A stretch of DNA of 64,000 nt from NCBI GenBank assembly GCA_938023035.1, contig CALIDI010000042.1, positions 1 to 64,000 on the forward strand, read 5' to 3'. The position numbers and the translations under genes were made by a program. The DNA is from an uncultured Leptolyngbyaceae cyanobacterium (GTDB lineage: Bacteria > Cyanobacteriota > Cyanobacteriia > Leptolyngbyales > Leptolyngbyaceae). Shown here in pieces: positions 1 through 9,344 of the stretch (position 1 is its first letter; the number at the start of each line of letters is the position of its first letter). The notes under the pieces are model-generated. The model made no database searches. It had not been told where the DNA came from and saw only the letters and a program-made list of their open reading frames with translations.

Positions 1-70
1 CCACTTGTTGCAATTGTTGGACTAGCTCATCGAGACTTTCTTTGACTTTAACCGAGGTGACTCCAGCCAT
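1..70 (-). CDS. IS630-like transposase N-terminus (partial, runs off window)
   Basis: Only the first 23 codons are present, reading leftward from an ATG at 68-70 and continuing beyond the window edge. The N-terminus (MAGVTSVKVKESLDEL) resembles the opening of cyanobacterial IS630-family transposases or their helix-turn-helix halves, which often begin MAGVT followed by a Glu/Leu-rich helix. This is recognition of a short stretch, so the family call is tentative. It could also be a stand-alone HTH protein. No terminal inverted repeat could be identified from what is visible. Confidence 0.45.
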   Translation of the reverse strand, partial: MAGVTSVKVKESLDELVQQLQQV

Positions 71-400
71 TGCAGAGGGAATCTAAACTACCCTCTCAGT
101 CTACTCTATTTGCCCTATATCCAATTTAAATCGGTATCACCCTGTCTCCCCTTACTCAAGCGTCTTACCATGCTGATTGGGGCGATCTCACAATCAGACA
201 TTGCTGAAATGATATGAATCACCCCATTCGCCCTCTCTCTAGGGCTCTCTCAAAGGAAAGGAAAACTGGATCTCTCGCTTCTTTCTCCCCAGGGGGGAGG
301 GTATAGACCTGACGGGCATACCAGCAAGGGGAATGCGAGCCATTCATCCCTTTGTTTAACAACGCCTAAAATTATGATGACGAAGGTGTAGGCAGCAAAA
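71..400. other. Intergenic region with a dispersed-repeat fragment
   Basis: No convincing gene lies between the transposase-like start and ureF. Around 280-345 there is a Pu/Py-rich stretch containing GGGCATACCAGCAAGGGG. A close variant recurs near 63395-63420, and in reverse orientation it resembles the repeat blocks near 16.24 and 29.14 kb. A GAAGGTG stretch at 381-387 could serve as ribosome-binding site for ureF. Confidence 0.5.
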
Positions 401-1084
401 TTGGTAATCAGTCACCCACTGGCGTTGTTAAACATCCTCCAGTTAGCGAACCCAGCCTTACCGGTAGGGGCTTATAGCTACTCTGAAGGGGTGGAATTTT
501 TGGTGCACTGTGGCACGATTCATAATCAAGCCACCCTAGAGGACTGGCTCAGGGCAGAGTTAAGCTATGGCTCGATCCGTCTGGATGGGGCCATGCTGGT
601 GCGGGGTTACCAGGCGATGATCGCCCGTGATTGGCAAAAGCTAGTTGGTTGGAATGCTTGGCTCTCAGCCAGTCGCGAAGCAGAAGAACTCCGGTTACAA
701 AGCTGGCAAATGGGGCGATCGCTGCTGCGCCTGCTCCGTGACTTACAGCCTGCCCTGGAGCCGATTCCCGCTGACTTAGAAGCAGAGTGCCATTTTGCGA
801 TGGCCTATGCGATCGCAGCCGTTCATTGGCAAATTGACCTGCCAGCGGCACTACTAGGCTACCTCCAGAGTTGGGCAATGAACCTGGTCAGCGCTGGGGT
901 CAAGTTAATTCCTCTGGGGCAAACGGCAGGGCAACAACTATTACTCAACCTACAACCGGCGATCGTGACGGCTACTGAAGTAATCCTCAACCTGCCAGAT
1001 ACCCATTTGGAAAGTTGCGGTTGGGGGCTGGGGCTGGCCAGTATGGCCCATGAGACTCAGTATTCCCGCCTGTTTCGGAGTTGA
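401..1084 (+). CDS. ureF: Urease accessory protein UreF
   Basis: UreF is a cytoplasmic chaperone that works with UreD/UreH and UreG to insert nickel and CO2 into apo-urease. The 227-residue product has the usual UreF length. It shows the typical N-terminal block [20 protein letters not shown] (about residues 13-32), the central all-helical Arg/Glu-rich region and the C-terminal proline-containing loop [12 protein letters not shown]. The start is a TTG at 401, since a stop codon lies just upstream and no in-frame ATG fits. No other urease gene is visible: the upstream side ends in a transposase-like fragment and the downstream gene is convergent. So ureF stands alone here. Family call is firm; whether a full urease system exists elsewhere cannot be seen. 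Confidence 0.93.
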   Translation: MVISHPLALLNILQLANPALPVGAYSYSEGVEFLVHCGTIHNQATLEDWLRAELSYGSIRLDGAMLVRGYQAMIARDWQKLVGWNAWLSASREAEELRLQSWQMGRSLLRLLRDLQPALEPIPADLEAECHFAMAYAIAAVHWQIDLPAALLGYLQSWAMNLVSAGVKLIPLGQTAGQQLLLNLQPAIVTATEVILNLPDTHLESCGWGLGLASMAHETQYSRLFRS

Positions 1085-1137
1085 CTTGGGGTTTGCACTC
1101 TGCTCGAAAGCCGCACTGCCTACCAGCCACTGCTTAA

Positions 1138-2193
1138 CTAACGGCGGCGTTGCTCCATATTAGCCAGTTGCAGCCTGAGCCGCGCGACGCGCTGAGTATC
1201 TTGAAGGGCTTGGGCTAAGGTGATGGCTGCTTCATAGGTTTGTCGCGCAGCGGGGTGATCTCCTGCTAGCTGGTAGGTTTCTGCCAGCTTTTGCAGCGTG
1301 TCTAGCTCGAGGGGCGCATTTTCACGAAATTGGGCAATGTCTAGTCGTTCCTTCAGTAATTCCACCGCCTGACGATAGCTTTGACGCTGATTGAAAATAC
1401 GCACCAGGCCATCAATCGCTGTGATCTGGTTGGTGCGATCGCGATTTAACCGACTCAGACGCATCGCTAGCCCATAGTACTTTGATGCTTCTCCCCCATT
1501 TGCTTGGGTTTGATAAAGCTGCCCCAGTAAATTGAGCGTAGCTGCCTCCATTACCGGGTCACCCGCTCGCCGGCTGGCCCGCAAACTTTGCTGATAGTGG
1601 TCTGCCGCTTTCTGATAATCTCGCTGAGAGAAGGCTAACAACCCCAAACTATCGCGAGATTGGGCCTCACCTTGACGATTTTGGGTGGAGAGGGCAAAGT
1701 TCAGCGCTTCATCAAACAAAGCCTGGGCTGACCGCACTCCGCCGCGCTGCAATAACACCCGCCCTAAACTATTGAGGGCGTAAATCTGACCATGTTGATC
1801 GCCCCGATCACGGGCAATGGCGAGTCGTCGCCGAAAGACGTCCTCGGCCTCCGTCAATCGCCCGGTTGCCCAGTAGGCCCCACCGAGATAGGTATAAACA
1901 ATACCTTGAGCCGGTACATCTCCCAGGGCTTGATAGCGATCAAGGGCTTTTTGCCAAGTGGCGATCGCCTCCCTGAGCCGTCCAGATTCCTCTAAGCGCC
2001 GCCCTTCCTGCAACCACTGATCGGCCTGATCCCGCTCGGTTCCGGGAGGGGCCACATTAATGGGGTTGCGAAGTTTTTGCTGCAATGGGATGGATTGGGC
2101 CTGTGCCGTGCCTATTATTGTGTAAATCCACACAGGTACGATGGCGATCGCCAACGGCCAACGGCTGCTACTGCGGATGAAACCCCTACCCAT
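1138..2193 (-). CDS. Secreted/periplasmic TPR-repeat protein
   Basis: The 351-residue product begins with a basic stretch and a hydrophobic segment ending in TAQAQS (about residues 13-33), a likely signal peptide with cleavage after Ala-Gln-Ala. The rest is built of roughly six tetratricopeptide repeats of about 40 residues (for example the YLGGAYWATGRLTEAEDVF, LNSLGRVLLQRG and LGLLAFSQRDYQKA units), the spacing seen in cyanobacterial TPR proteins that act as protein-binding scaffolds. No enzymatic domain is seen. It lies 178 bases downstream of the sigma-like gene on the same strand and may be co-transcribed with it. Specific partner unknown. Confidence 0.85.
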   Translation of the reverse strand: MGRGFIRSSSRWPLAIAIVPVWIYTIIGTAQAQSIPLQQKLRNPINVAPPGTERDQADQWLQEGRRLEESGRLREAIATWQKALDRYQALGDVPAQGIVYTYLGGAYWATGRLTEAEDVFRRRLAIARDRGDQHGQIYALNSLGRVLLQRGGVRSAQALFDEALNFALSTQNRQGEAQSRDSLGLLAFSQRDYQKAADHYQQSLRASRRAGDPVMEAATLNLLGQLYQTQANGGEASKYYGLAMRLSRLNRDRTNQITAIDGLVRIFNQRQSYRQAVELLKERLDIAQFRENAPLELDTLQKLAETYQLAGDHPAARQTYEAAITLAQALQDTQRVARLRLQLANMEQRRR

Positions 2194-2371
2194 ACAACTT
2201 GTTCCAAACGGCTACGACTTCGTCCTTTAGGGGTGGGAATCAGGCATCAGTTTACCGGCGCAAATGGGCTAAACCTGTTTTTTTCCGATCCTGAGAGGGA
2301 CAACCCCACGGCGGTGAAATCCACCCCCTGTCTGCGCTGCAAAACCGAAACCCAACCGCTCATCCTCTTCT

Positions 2372-3028
2372 CTAAGCAGGCACTTCTGTATCTACCTGAG
2401 GATGGAGGGGGTTGCGCTCCAGGTAAATTTCTTGAATATCGGCTGGTAAGGCCGATTGTAACAGGCGATAGCCCTCCTGTAACCGCGATCGCACCTCAAT
2501 GGGAGAAATCACTTCGCCTTCGGCATGCAGATAAGCTGAAATACGGGTTTCGCTCCAGCCAAAGGTTTGAGCCATCAGCACAATAATCCGCAAGTCTGGT
2601 GTTAACTGCTCCAAAGCGCGCTCAACGTAGCACCAGAGCGGGGGAGATGCCTCCTGCAAGTTGTAGTGGATTGCCTCAACGGGTGGCAAGTTTGCCTGGT
2701 TAATGCAAATCGCCGTGACATTAATCAACCAGTTTTGTAGCGTCATGACCACTCCGCTACTGGCACTGATCGACCGAAGATCCAGCCCTCCTAGCTCATA
2801 AAACACATGTCGCCAGGTTGTCGCAAACAGGTAGTCAGCCTGCACAGGTGATCGGGCTGAATGTTGAATTAAGGTATACACCATGGGGCAGTAGCGACAA
2901 AAAAAGGCGACAAAATATTGTCCCCGGTCAGGATGGCGTTGCAGCAGGGTTAACAAATCCTGATCGCTGTAATGGCTCAGGGCCTTAACGATAGGATGGT
3001 TGCTTTCGGGAAATGTTGGAATTTGCAC
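2372..3028 (-). CDS. Sigma-70-like (ECF-like) regulatory protein
   Basis: A 218-residue protein starting at a GTG. Residues about 20-85 resemble sigma region 2: a helix-rich stretch with DQDLLTLLQRHPDRGQYFVA and later ADYLFATTWRHVFYEL. Residues about 140-200 resemble a region 4 helix-turn-helix: LTPDLRIIVLMAQTFGWSET, the 'LPPELR...LR...GWS..EIA' pattern. The linker has two cysteines (near 43-48, FCRYCP) that might bind metal or be incidental. Proteins of this type in cyanobacteria are usually annotated as sigma-70-family or sigma-like. I infer a transcription-related role; promoter recognition is not shown. It lies upstream of, and may be co-transcribed with, the TPR gene. Confidence 0.6.
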   Translation of the reverse strand: MQIPTFPESNHPIVKALSHYSDQDLLTLLQRHPDRGQYFVAFFCRYCPMVYTLIQHSARSPVQADYLFATTWRHVFYELGGLDLRSISASSGVVMTLQNWLINVTAICINQANLPPVEAIHYNLQEASPPLWCYVERALEQLTPDLRIIVLMAQTFGWSETRISAYLHAEGEVISPIEVRSRLQEGYRLLQSALPADIQEIYLERNPLHPQVDTEVPA

Positions 3029-3234
3029 AGCTGGGTCACCGCCTCAGGAAAGACTAACGCCACTCAAACAGGTCTTTAGGAGACTATAGACGCTTTTGCC
3101 CAAATAGACACAACTTTTCAAAAATGGTTACGCAGTGCAACAGATCCCGATTGAGTGCTTGGTGTTACGGGCTTCTACCAGCTAAAATCGCCACTCCAAA
3201 CCTCAAAATGGTGTGAGAAGTCCCCTGAAAAATT

Positions 3235-3274
3235 CCATGACTTTTCCCAAGTTAAATCCCATGACTTTTCCCAA
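3235..3274. repeat. 24-base-period direct duplication across the mutL stop codon
   Basis: The 16-base string CCATGACTTTTCCCAA occurs at 3235-3250 and again at 3259-3274. The mutL stop codon (3252-3254, read on the minus strand) lies between the two copies. A tandem duplication here could have changed the end of mutL or only its downstream sequence. Confidence 0.8.
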
Positions 3275-4988
3275 TTACCCAATGCCGCCGAAAAAAGCGC
3301 GAGAGGGATGATTCTTCTAAATTGAGGCAAATCGGACGACCATGGGGACAGGTGCGAGGATGACGGGTTTGCTGCCACTGATCAATCAACTGCTGCATGG
3401 CAGCCAGGGTGAGGGGCGTGCCATTGCGAATCGCGGTACGACAGGCCACCGCAACCTGAGCCGTTTGCAAATCGCCACCCAGGCTGAGTTCCAGTAAGGC
3501 CGCTGCACAGTCTTCTCGCTGCACCAGGGGTTCTGGCGCGTTACGTACAGCCCAAAGGGCTTCGCCAAACGGTTCCAGCTCAATCCCCAGCCGCTGGAGT
3601 TGCTCCACTTGGGCAGGGGTGATTTGTTTGAGGAGAATGGGCGCGGGTAACGGTGCCAATTGCCAGCGATCGCACAGTTGTTCATACAATACTCGTTCAT
3701 GAGCAATATGCTGCTCAACCAGCCAAACCCCGCTAGGGTGCTCGACGACAATGTAGGTATGATGCAGTTGGGCGACGGCTCGCAAGGGCAGGGGCGGGGT
3801 TGCCGCCGGCACCGGATTCCCTACTACCGAACCATCCCTAGAATAGTCACCTGCGACCGAGTAGGACCCTGCGGCCTCGCTAACCTTGAGGAGTTGGCTC
3901 ACCCGCTGGTTTGTGAGGCGATCGGGGAGCGTTTCTGAGTTTAACTGCAAGATTTGATCCATCGCGGCCACAACCTGATTGCACCAAAAGTCAAAGGGCT
4001 GGAGATAAATTTCGGTTTTGGCCGGGTGGCGATTCCAATCAACGGCGGCGGGTTCGACCTGGAGGTGCAAAAAGCAAACGGGGAAGCGATCGCGGGGAAG
4101 GGTGCGGCGAAGCGCTTGCAAAATCACCTGCTCTAGCTCAGGCAGGTTGACACAGCGCCCATTCACCGCAATCTTGAGCCAGTCAGGGCGGCGGCGATGG
4201 CACCGATCTGGCAGACCTAGCAATAGGTAAAGAGAACGCTGAGGTAATCCTGTCAGGGCCATGGTAACGGGCGCAGATATCAGGGGTGGTGTTTCTCCTC
4301 CAGACAACTCCAGCCGCCATTCACGCAGATCGGAGGGCTGTACGTCGTGCAGAATCTGCGGCAGAATCTGCTGGGCTGACGGGGCACCATAAAGGGTGAG
4401 CCAGGGTTGATCCTGCTGTTGCACCTGCCAGGTGACATGGGGATGGCACAGTGCCATCTGGTAGAGGGTCAACTGGATGGCTCGCATCTGCTGAGGTAGG
4501 GCTGACATGGCCTGACGTCGGCTTGGCCAGCAGTCAAAGAGCTGTTTAACCGTAACAATGGTGCCAGGAGCAATGGCGATCGGCTCAATTTGAGCGGCTT
4601 CCCCCTGGGCCGTATAGCGCACTTGCCACCCTGTTGTCTCGGTCGAGCAGCAACTGGCAATGGTTAACTCTGCCAACCGGGCTAGGCTATGGAGCGCCTC
4701 ACCGCGAAAGCCTAAACTCATGACCTGGGCTAAATCTGCCAGAGTGTGAATTTTGCTAGTGCTATGGGGGGATGCTGCCTGAATCAGGTCGGCTAGCGAC
4801 ATCCCCTTGCCATTGTCAGCAACGCGGATCTGCCACTGCTGGGGATAGAGATCAATCACTAGGCGAGTGGCCCCGGCATCCAGGCTATTTTCAACCAGCT
4901 CTCGCACAACCGCCGCCAGCGAGTCAATGACCTCGCCCGCTCCAAGTAAATCCACCACTTCCCCTGGTAGGGCAAAGATTTCAGCCAT
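3252..4988 (-). CDS. mutL: DNA mismatch repair protein MutL
   Basis: MutL couples mismatch recognition by MutS to strand incision and excision. The GHKL ATPase domain is clear: ELVENSLDAGA, DNGKGM, TSKI and GFRGEALHSLA near the N-terminus. The C-terminal dimerisation/nuclease half carries EQHIAHERVLYEQL, ACRTAIRNG and CPHGRP, the three motifs of endonuclease-type MutL; the first position of the DQHA(X)2E(X)4E motif is Glu instead of Asp and the Ala is Ile. I chose the ATG at 4988 (MAEIFALPGEVVDLLGAGEV), where homology begins, over an in-frame start at 5072 that would touch the hisC stop. That gives 578 residues. It follows hisC on the same strand and is probably co-transcribed. Confidence 0.93.
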   Translation of the reverse strand: MAEIFALPGEVVDLLGAGEVIDSLAAVVRELVENSLDAGATRLVIDLYPQQWQIRVADNGKGMSLADLIQAASPHSTSKIHTLADLAQVMSLGFRGEALHSLARLAELTIASCCSTETTGWQVRYTAQGEAAQIEPIAIAPGTIVTVKQLFDCWPSRRQAMSALPQQMRAIQLTLYQMALCHPHVTWQVQQQDQPWLTLYGAPSAQQILPQILHDVQPSDLREWRLELSGGETPPLISAPVTMALTGLPQRSLYLLLGLPDRCHRRRPDWLKIAVNGRCVNLPELEQVILQALRRTLPRDRFPVCFLHLQVEPAAVDWNRHPAKTEIYLQPFDFWCNQVVAAMDQILQLNSETLPDRLTNQRVSQLLKVSEAAGSYSVAGDYSRDGSVVGNPVPAATPPLPLRAVAQLHHTYIVVEHPSGVWLVEQHIAHERVLYEQLCDRWQLAPLPAPILLKQITPAQVEQLQRLGIELEPFGEALWAVRNAPEPLVQREDCAAALLELSLGGDLQTAQVAVACRTAIRNGTPLTLAAMQQLIDQWQQTRHPRTCPHGRPICLNLEESSLSRFFRRHWVIGKSHGI

Positions 4989-5072
4989 TTCTTCTGGTCG
5001 GGTGCATTGTTTCAGCGAACGGGTGGTTCTTACAAAGTCCTTACTGCCTGCGGCTCTAGCTCGCCGTGTCAA

Positions 5073-6227
5073 TCAGCGAGGGCTAAGGGTATCTTGTAGA
5101 GCCTGTTGTAACCGCAGTAAGAGGCGGTTATTTTCTGCTGGGGTTCCGATCGTTAGGCGCACGCCTTTGCCAATGTGACGAATCCAGGTGCCCTCTGCTT
5201 TCAGGGCTTGGGTAATTGCCGCCAAAGCGGCTTCTGGTTGATCGGTGACTGCAGGCTTTAGCTGCCCATAGAGAAAGTTAGCATTGCTGGGCCAAATTTG
5301 CAGGGTGGGTATTTGCTGGAGGGCCTGGGAGAGGCGATCGCGCTCTTGCCAAATCATCCGAATTGCCATCAACAATTCTTGTCGATGGGCCAGTGCCAGC
5401 AGGGCTGCGACCTGGGCAAAGCTCGGCAGATTATAGGGAAGGCGCACCTTTTCTAGGGTTGCGATCAGCTCTGGGTGGGCAATTCCGTAACCAACCCGAT
5501 GGGCCGCCAGGCGAAACGCCTTTGAAAAGGTACGCAAAACTAGCCAGTTAGGTCGGTTGAGCAGTTCAGGTACCACTGTTGTCTGGCTAAACTCAAAATA
5601 GGCCTCATCAATCACTACCAGGATGTGCTCTGGCAAATGGCGCAGCCAGTCCATCTCAGCCTCAGTCAACGCATTGGCCGTGGGAGAGTTGGGATGAACC
5701 ACAAACACGACACGAATCGGTGGCTGCTGGGTTTGGGCGATCGCAGCTTGAGCTGCCGCTAGCTCAATCGCAAAGTCGGTAGGCTGGCGATCCACTGTAA
5801 TCGCAGGAATTCCCAAGGTTTTTGCCAAAATTCTATACATAGAAAAGGTCGGGTTTGCCACCAAAATCGAGCCTTCTCCCCCCAGGCAGGTGGCAATCAA
5901 TACTGAACGGATCAACTCATCAGAGCCATTCCCCACTGTAATGTGGGCAGCCCCCAACGTCCCAGCGGGTAACTGGGCCGATTCCGTTACATACTCCGCG
6001 ATCGCCTGCTTTAGCGCCTCGTGCCCCCCATCGGGGTAGCGATTAGAGTGGAGGGTGTGTTCAAACATCCACCCTAGCTTGTGCTTTAACTCGGCGGGCA
6101 AATCATAGGGACTTTCGTTGGTGTCAAGGTGATCAATCAGCTCTGGGGCGATCGCGGCTACATTGGCCGCCGTATGAGGTTGATAGGCAACAAACTCAGC
6201 CAGATCCGAACGCAGAAAAGGTAACAT
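5073..6227 (-). CDS. hisC: Histidinol-phosphate aminotransferase
   Basis: A PLP-dependent class I/II aminotransferase that converts imidazole-acetol phosphate and glutamate to histidinol phosphate in histidine synthesis. Visible family marks are the substrate-side [11 protein letters not shown] near the N-terminus, [11 protein letters not shown], the [10 protein letters not shown] block, the VIDEAYFEF aspartate block and the PLP lysine in [16 protein letters not shown] (about residue 236 from the chosen start). The ATG at 6227 (MLPFLRSDL) is preferred; a TTG two codons upstream is also possible. Length about 384 is a little above the usual 350-370. It precedes mutL on the same strand. Alternative: another aromatic/HisC-like aminotransferase, but the signature favours HisC. 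Confidence 0.92.
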   Translation of the reverse strand: MLPFLRSDLAEFVAYQPHTAANVAAIAPELIDHLDTNESPYDLPAELKHKLGWMFEHTLHSNRYPDGGHEALKQAIAEYVTESAQLPAGTLGAAHITVGNGSDELIRSVLIATCLGGEGSILVANPTFSMYRILAKTLGIPAITVDRQPTDFAIELAAAQAAIAQTQQPPIRVVFVVHPNSPTANALTEAEMDWLRHLPEHILVVIDEAYFEFSQTTVVPELLNRPNWLVLRTFSKAFRLAAHRVGYGIAHPELIATLEKVRLPYNLPSFAQVAALLALAHRQELLMAIRMIWQERDRLSQALQQIPTLQIWPSNANFLYGQLKPAVTDQPEAALAAITQALKAEGTWIRHIGKGVRLTIGTPAENNRLLLRLQQALQDTLSPR

Positions 6228-6428
6228 CACCAAAACCCAGGAAAACCAAAGATTCCATCAGCTTACCTGATCCTGCCAAAACCTCTCCACTCAATCCTGG
6301 GCTGGTACCAATCGCCGCGCTGCCTCTCCACTCAATCCACCCCCGATGCTCAGCCAAGCCCGTCAGCCCATGCTGACGCCGGCTAATTTCGCTAAAATCA
6401 GAGCTTGAGCTGTTGCCAGGTTTTTTCC

Positions 6429-7790
6429 ATGCCGCTGCCTATTGTTGCTGTTATCGGTCGCCCGAATGTGGGCAAATCAACCATTGTCAATCGTCTGGCT
6501 CAGGTGCAGGATGCGATTGTCTACGATCAGCCAGGGGTAACCCGCGATCGCACCTACAAACAAGCATTTTGGGGTGATCGGGAGTTTCAGGTTGTGGATA
6601 CCGGCGGGCTAATTTTTGACGACGATACAGAGTTTTTACCCTACATTCGCGAACAAGCAATGGCAGCCTTAGCAGAGGCAAGTGCAGCGATTTTTGTGGT
6701 CGATGGCCAGCAAGGGTTGACCAATGCCGATCAGGAAATTGCCACCTGGCTGCGGCAACAATCGGTGCCCGTTGTGCTGGCCGTCAACAAATGTGAGTCG
6801 GTGGAGCAGGGCGTAATGCAAGCCGCAGAGTTTTGGGAACTGGGTTTAGGTGAACCCTTACCCATGTCAGGCATCCATGGCAATGGCACAGGCGAATTGT
6901 TGGATCGGCTGGTTGAGTTTTTGCCACCGACCGATCAGTCAGAACCGACTGAGGAAATTCGCGTGGCGATTGTGGGTCGTCCTAATGTTGGTAAATCTAG
7001 CCTGTTGAATGCTTTTGTCGGTGAAAATCGGGCGATTGTGAGTCCGATTTCGGGCACAACCCGTGACGCGATTGACATGGTGGTAGAGCGTCACGACCAA
7101 ACCTATCGGCTGATTGATACCGCCGGAATTCGGCGTAAAAAAAATGTGGAGTACGGGCCAGAGTTTTTTGGCATTAACCGTGCCTTTAAGGCGATCAACC
7201 GCTCAGATGTCGTGTTGTTGGTACTGGATGCCTTGGATGGGGTAACCGACCAGGATCAAAAACTGGCAGGACGAATTGCCGATGATGGGCGTGGTTGCGT
7301 ACTGGTGATCAATAAGTGGGATGCAGTAGAAAAAGATTCTCACACGATTTATGACTATGAGCGGGATGTGCGATCGCGGCTACACTACATGGATTGGGCT
7401 GAAATGATTTTCATCAGTGCCAAGACCGGTCAAAGGGTCGAAAAGATTCTTGACCTAGTGAATACGGCCGCTGAACAGCATCAGCGCCGCATCAGTACAG
7501 CGGTTATCAACGAGGTTTTAGAAGAGGCGGCCCGCTGGCATACCCCACCCACCACTCGCGGTGGTCGCCAGGGTAAGATTTACTACGGCACACAGGTGAG
7601 CACAGCGCCCCCAACTATTGTGTTGTTTGTCAACGACCCTGAATTATTTGGGGATAACTATCGACGCTACATCGAGCGACAATTTCGCCAGTCCCTCGGG
7701 TTTACAGGCACTCCGATTCGGCTGCTCTGGCGAGGCAAGAAAATGCGCGACCTTGAACGAGGGGCGAACCGGGCAACTAAAGTGAAGTAA
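6429..7790 (+). CDS. der: Ribosome-assembly GTPase Der (EngA)
   Basis: Der is a double GTPase needed for maturation of the 50S ribosomal subunit. Two G domains are seen in tandem: the first with GRPNVGKST (residues 10-18) and DTGGLIF, the second with [20 protein letters not shown] and NKWD. A C-terminal KH-like domain follows ([11 protein letters not shown] to the end), finishing in a basic tail. The first G4 motif is NKCE rather than NKxD. The start chosen is the ATG at 6429 ([10 protein letters not shown]), where the first beta strand begins; a TTG eight codons upstream adds a stretch without homology. Length is 453, standard. Confidence 0.96.
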   Translation: MPLPIVAVIGRPNVGKSTIVNRLAQVQDAIVYDQPGVTRDRTYKQAFWGDREFQVVDTGGLIFDDDTEFLPYIREQAMAALAEASAAIFVVDGQQGLTNADQEIATWLRQQSVPVVLAVNKCESVEQGVMQAAEFWELGLGEPLPMSGIHGNGTGELLDRLVEFLPPTDQSEPTEEIRVAIVGRPNVGKSSLLNAFVGENRAIVSPISGTTRDAIDMVVERHDQTYRLIDTAGIRRKKNVEYGPEFFGINRAFKAINRSDVVLLVLDALDGVTDQDQKLAGRIADDGRGCVLVINKWDAVEKDSHTIYDYERDVRSRLHYMDWAEMIFISAKTGQRVEKILDLVNTAAEQHQRRISTAVINEVLEEAARWHTPPTTRGGRQGKIYYGTQVSTAPPTIVLFVNDPELFGDNYRRYIERQFRQSLGFTGTPIRLLWRGKKMRDLERGANRATKVK

Positions 7791-7936
7791 GCATGAACTC
7801 AGCTTCAAGGGGTTCATTCCGTGAAATGCCGTCGGTTAAAACCGTTCTCTCACTGACAGGTACGCTTTGGATCTGACCCATCGAAGTACCACTGGCCGGA
7901 TGGCCGGATTTGTTTTGATCTTTTGCCTTGCATCCT

Positions 7937-8932
7937 ATGGATCTTCTGCGATCGCTTCCCCTGGGGCTTTATCTAGAACAGCCCATCACCTGGCTCCACA
8001 AGATTGATCCCCGCGTCAAGCTGGCCTGGTTAATGACATTTCTGGCCGCGCCCTTACTGGCAACTCCCCTCTGGCGGGTTTTGCTAGTGCTGCTGCTAAT
8101 TTTATTCACCCTCATGGCCGGCATTCCCCTCCGAGTCTGGCGACAGCAAATGGGCTGGCTACTGTTTCTCTGCTTATTGGTATTAGCCCTAACGGCAGTC
8201 CTACCGGATGGATTGCGGACTCGCCACCAACCCCGCTTACCGGCTGATGAGCTAGCCTTTGCTGAACAACCTAGCCAATTGCCTGCCCCACCCCCACCAC
8301 GGCCTTGGTATGACCTGTCACAGATTGGTCAACCTTCCCCGGAGCCGCTTCCGGGAGTGCAACGCCCCGCTTTCCCTCAACCCACAGATTATCGCTACGT
8401 GCTCTGGCAAGCGGGGCCTATCACAGTAACCCGGCGATCGCTCGACCTCGGCATTCGAACCAGCACATTGCTATTTACGCTGATTTACAGCACCACCTTG
8501 TTTTTGCTAACGACCGCTCCTGAAGAAATTACAGCGGCGATCGAAAACTGGATGGAACCTCTGCGCCGTTTTCGTCTGCCAATTACAGAAATTGCCCTGA
8601 CCCTGACCCTAGCCCTACGATTTATTCCCCTTGTGCTGGAAGAAATTCAAAATCTGATGCGATCAGTGCGCACCCGCGCGATCAACTGGCAAAAGCTGGG
8701 AATTCGCCGCAGCATTCAGGTCTGGCTGACCGTAGCCGAGCGCCTATTGGAAAACCTGCTGCTACGGGCTGAGCAAATCGCCGGAGCGATGAAGGTGCGT
8801 GGCTTTACGACTCCCAATACCCACCGGGTAGATTGGTATGAATTTCGCTGGCGCTGGTGCGACTCGCTGGCGATCGCCGCCATGATCAGCCTATGGGTGG
8901 CTCGCCTGATTTGGGGCACAGAGGGGATTTAA
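7937..8932 (+). CDS. ecfT: Energy-coupling factor transporter transmembrane protein EcfT (CbiQ family)
   Basis: EcfT is the membrane scaffold that links the ATPases and the substrate-binding S component in ECF-type vitamin/metal importers. The sequence starts MDLLRSLPLGLYLEQ, typical of cyanobacterial members, and has hydrophobic segments near residues 28-65, 75-95, 165-190, 205-225 and near the C-terminus. Cytoplasmic Ala-Arg-Gly-type coupling helices are represented by MRSVRTRAINWQ and AGAMKVRGFT. A Pro-rich stretch of about 60 residues (near 90-150, including QLPAPPPPRPWYDLS) lies between membrane helices. The ATG at 7937 fits the family start. The likely ATPase (ecfA) is at 33.5 kb, not adjacent; no S component is visible. 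Substrate unknown. Confidence 0.85.
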   Translation: MDLLRSLPLGLYLEQPITWLHKIDPRVKLAWLMTFLAAPLLATPLWRVLLVLLLILFTLMAGIPLRVWRQQMGWLLFLCLLVLALTAVLPDGLRTRHQPRLPADELAFAEQPSQLPAPPPPRPWYDLSQIGQPSPEPLPGVQRPAFPQPTDYRYVLWQAGPITVTRRSLDLGIRTSTLLFTLIYSTTLFLLTTAPEEITAAIENWMEPLRRFRLPITEIALTLTLALRFIPLVLEEIQNLMRSVRTRAINWQKLGIRRSIQVWLTVAERLLENLLLRAEQIAGAMKVRGFTTPNTHRVDWYEFRWRWCDSLAIAAMISLWVARLIWGTEGI

Positions 8933-9128
8933 ACCATTTCGGTTCTTCACCCAAGCGGGTGCCCACCTGGTTGTGGACGGGGGGCAGGGGTTTTCTCTCT
9001 TGGCTGGGGCAACGCCTCCATACCTCCTTAACCGCTAACAGACAAGGAATCTGTCGGTAGCAACCGTGCAGCCGATGGAAACCACCTCTGCCATTAGCGA
9101 CAGGACACCAATGAAATCAATGATAGAA

Positions 9129-9202
9129 CGGGACTGACGGGGCTCGAACCCGCAACTTCCGCCGTGACAGGGCGGTGCTCTAACCAATTGAACTACAGTC
9201 CC
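9129..9202 (-). tRNA. tRNA-Asp (anticodon GTC)
   Basis: On the minus strand the sequence folds as a cloverleaf of 74 nt. The acceptor stem GGGACTG pairs with CAGTCCC. The anticodon stem CCGCC/GGCGG encloses the loop CTGTCAC with anticodon GTC. The T arm carries GGTTCGAGCC. The discriminator base is G, as expected for Asp. CCA is not encoded. It sits between convergent or unrelated genes. Confidence 0.96.
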
Positions 9203-9344
9203 ACGTTTTTAGACGCAATCTCTATTATTCAGGTAATACACGCGTTTGTCAAATCTAAATTTTCAAAGACTAAATGACTCCACAGAACTTCTCCCTAAGA
9301 CAGTTTGTGATAGGTTGCATCAAAAGAACATGGTTGACCAGTGC

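Noticed and set aside
2077-2586. Plus-strand frame of 169 codons across the gap between the TPR and sigma-like genes
   Set aside because: It overlaps two supported minus-strand genes and reads as a non-protein-like mixture.
3175-3378. Minus-strand frame over the end of mutL
   Set aside because: It is a shadow frame built on the duplicated 24-base unit.
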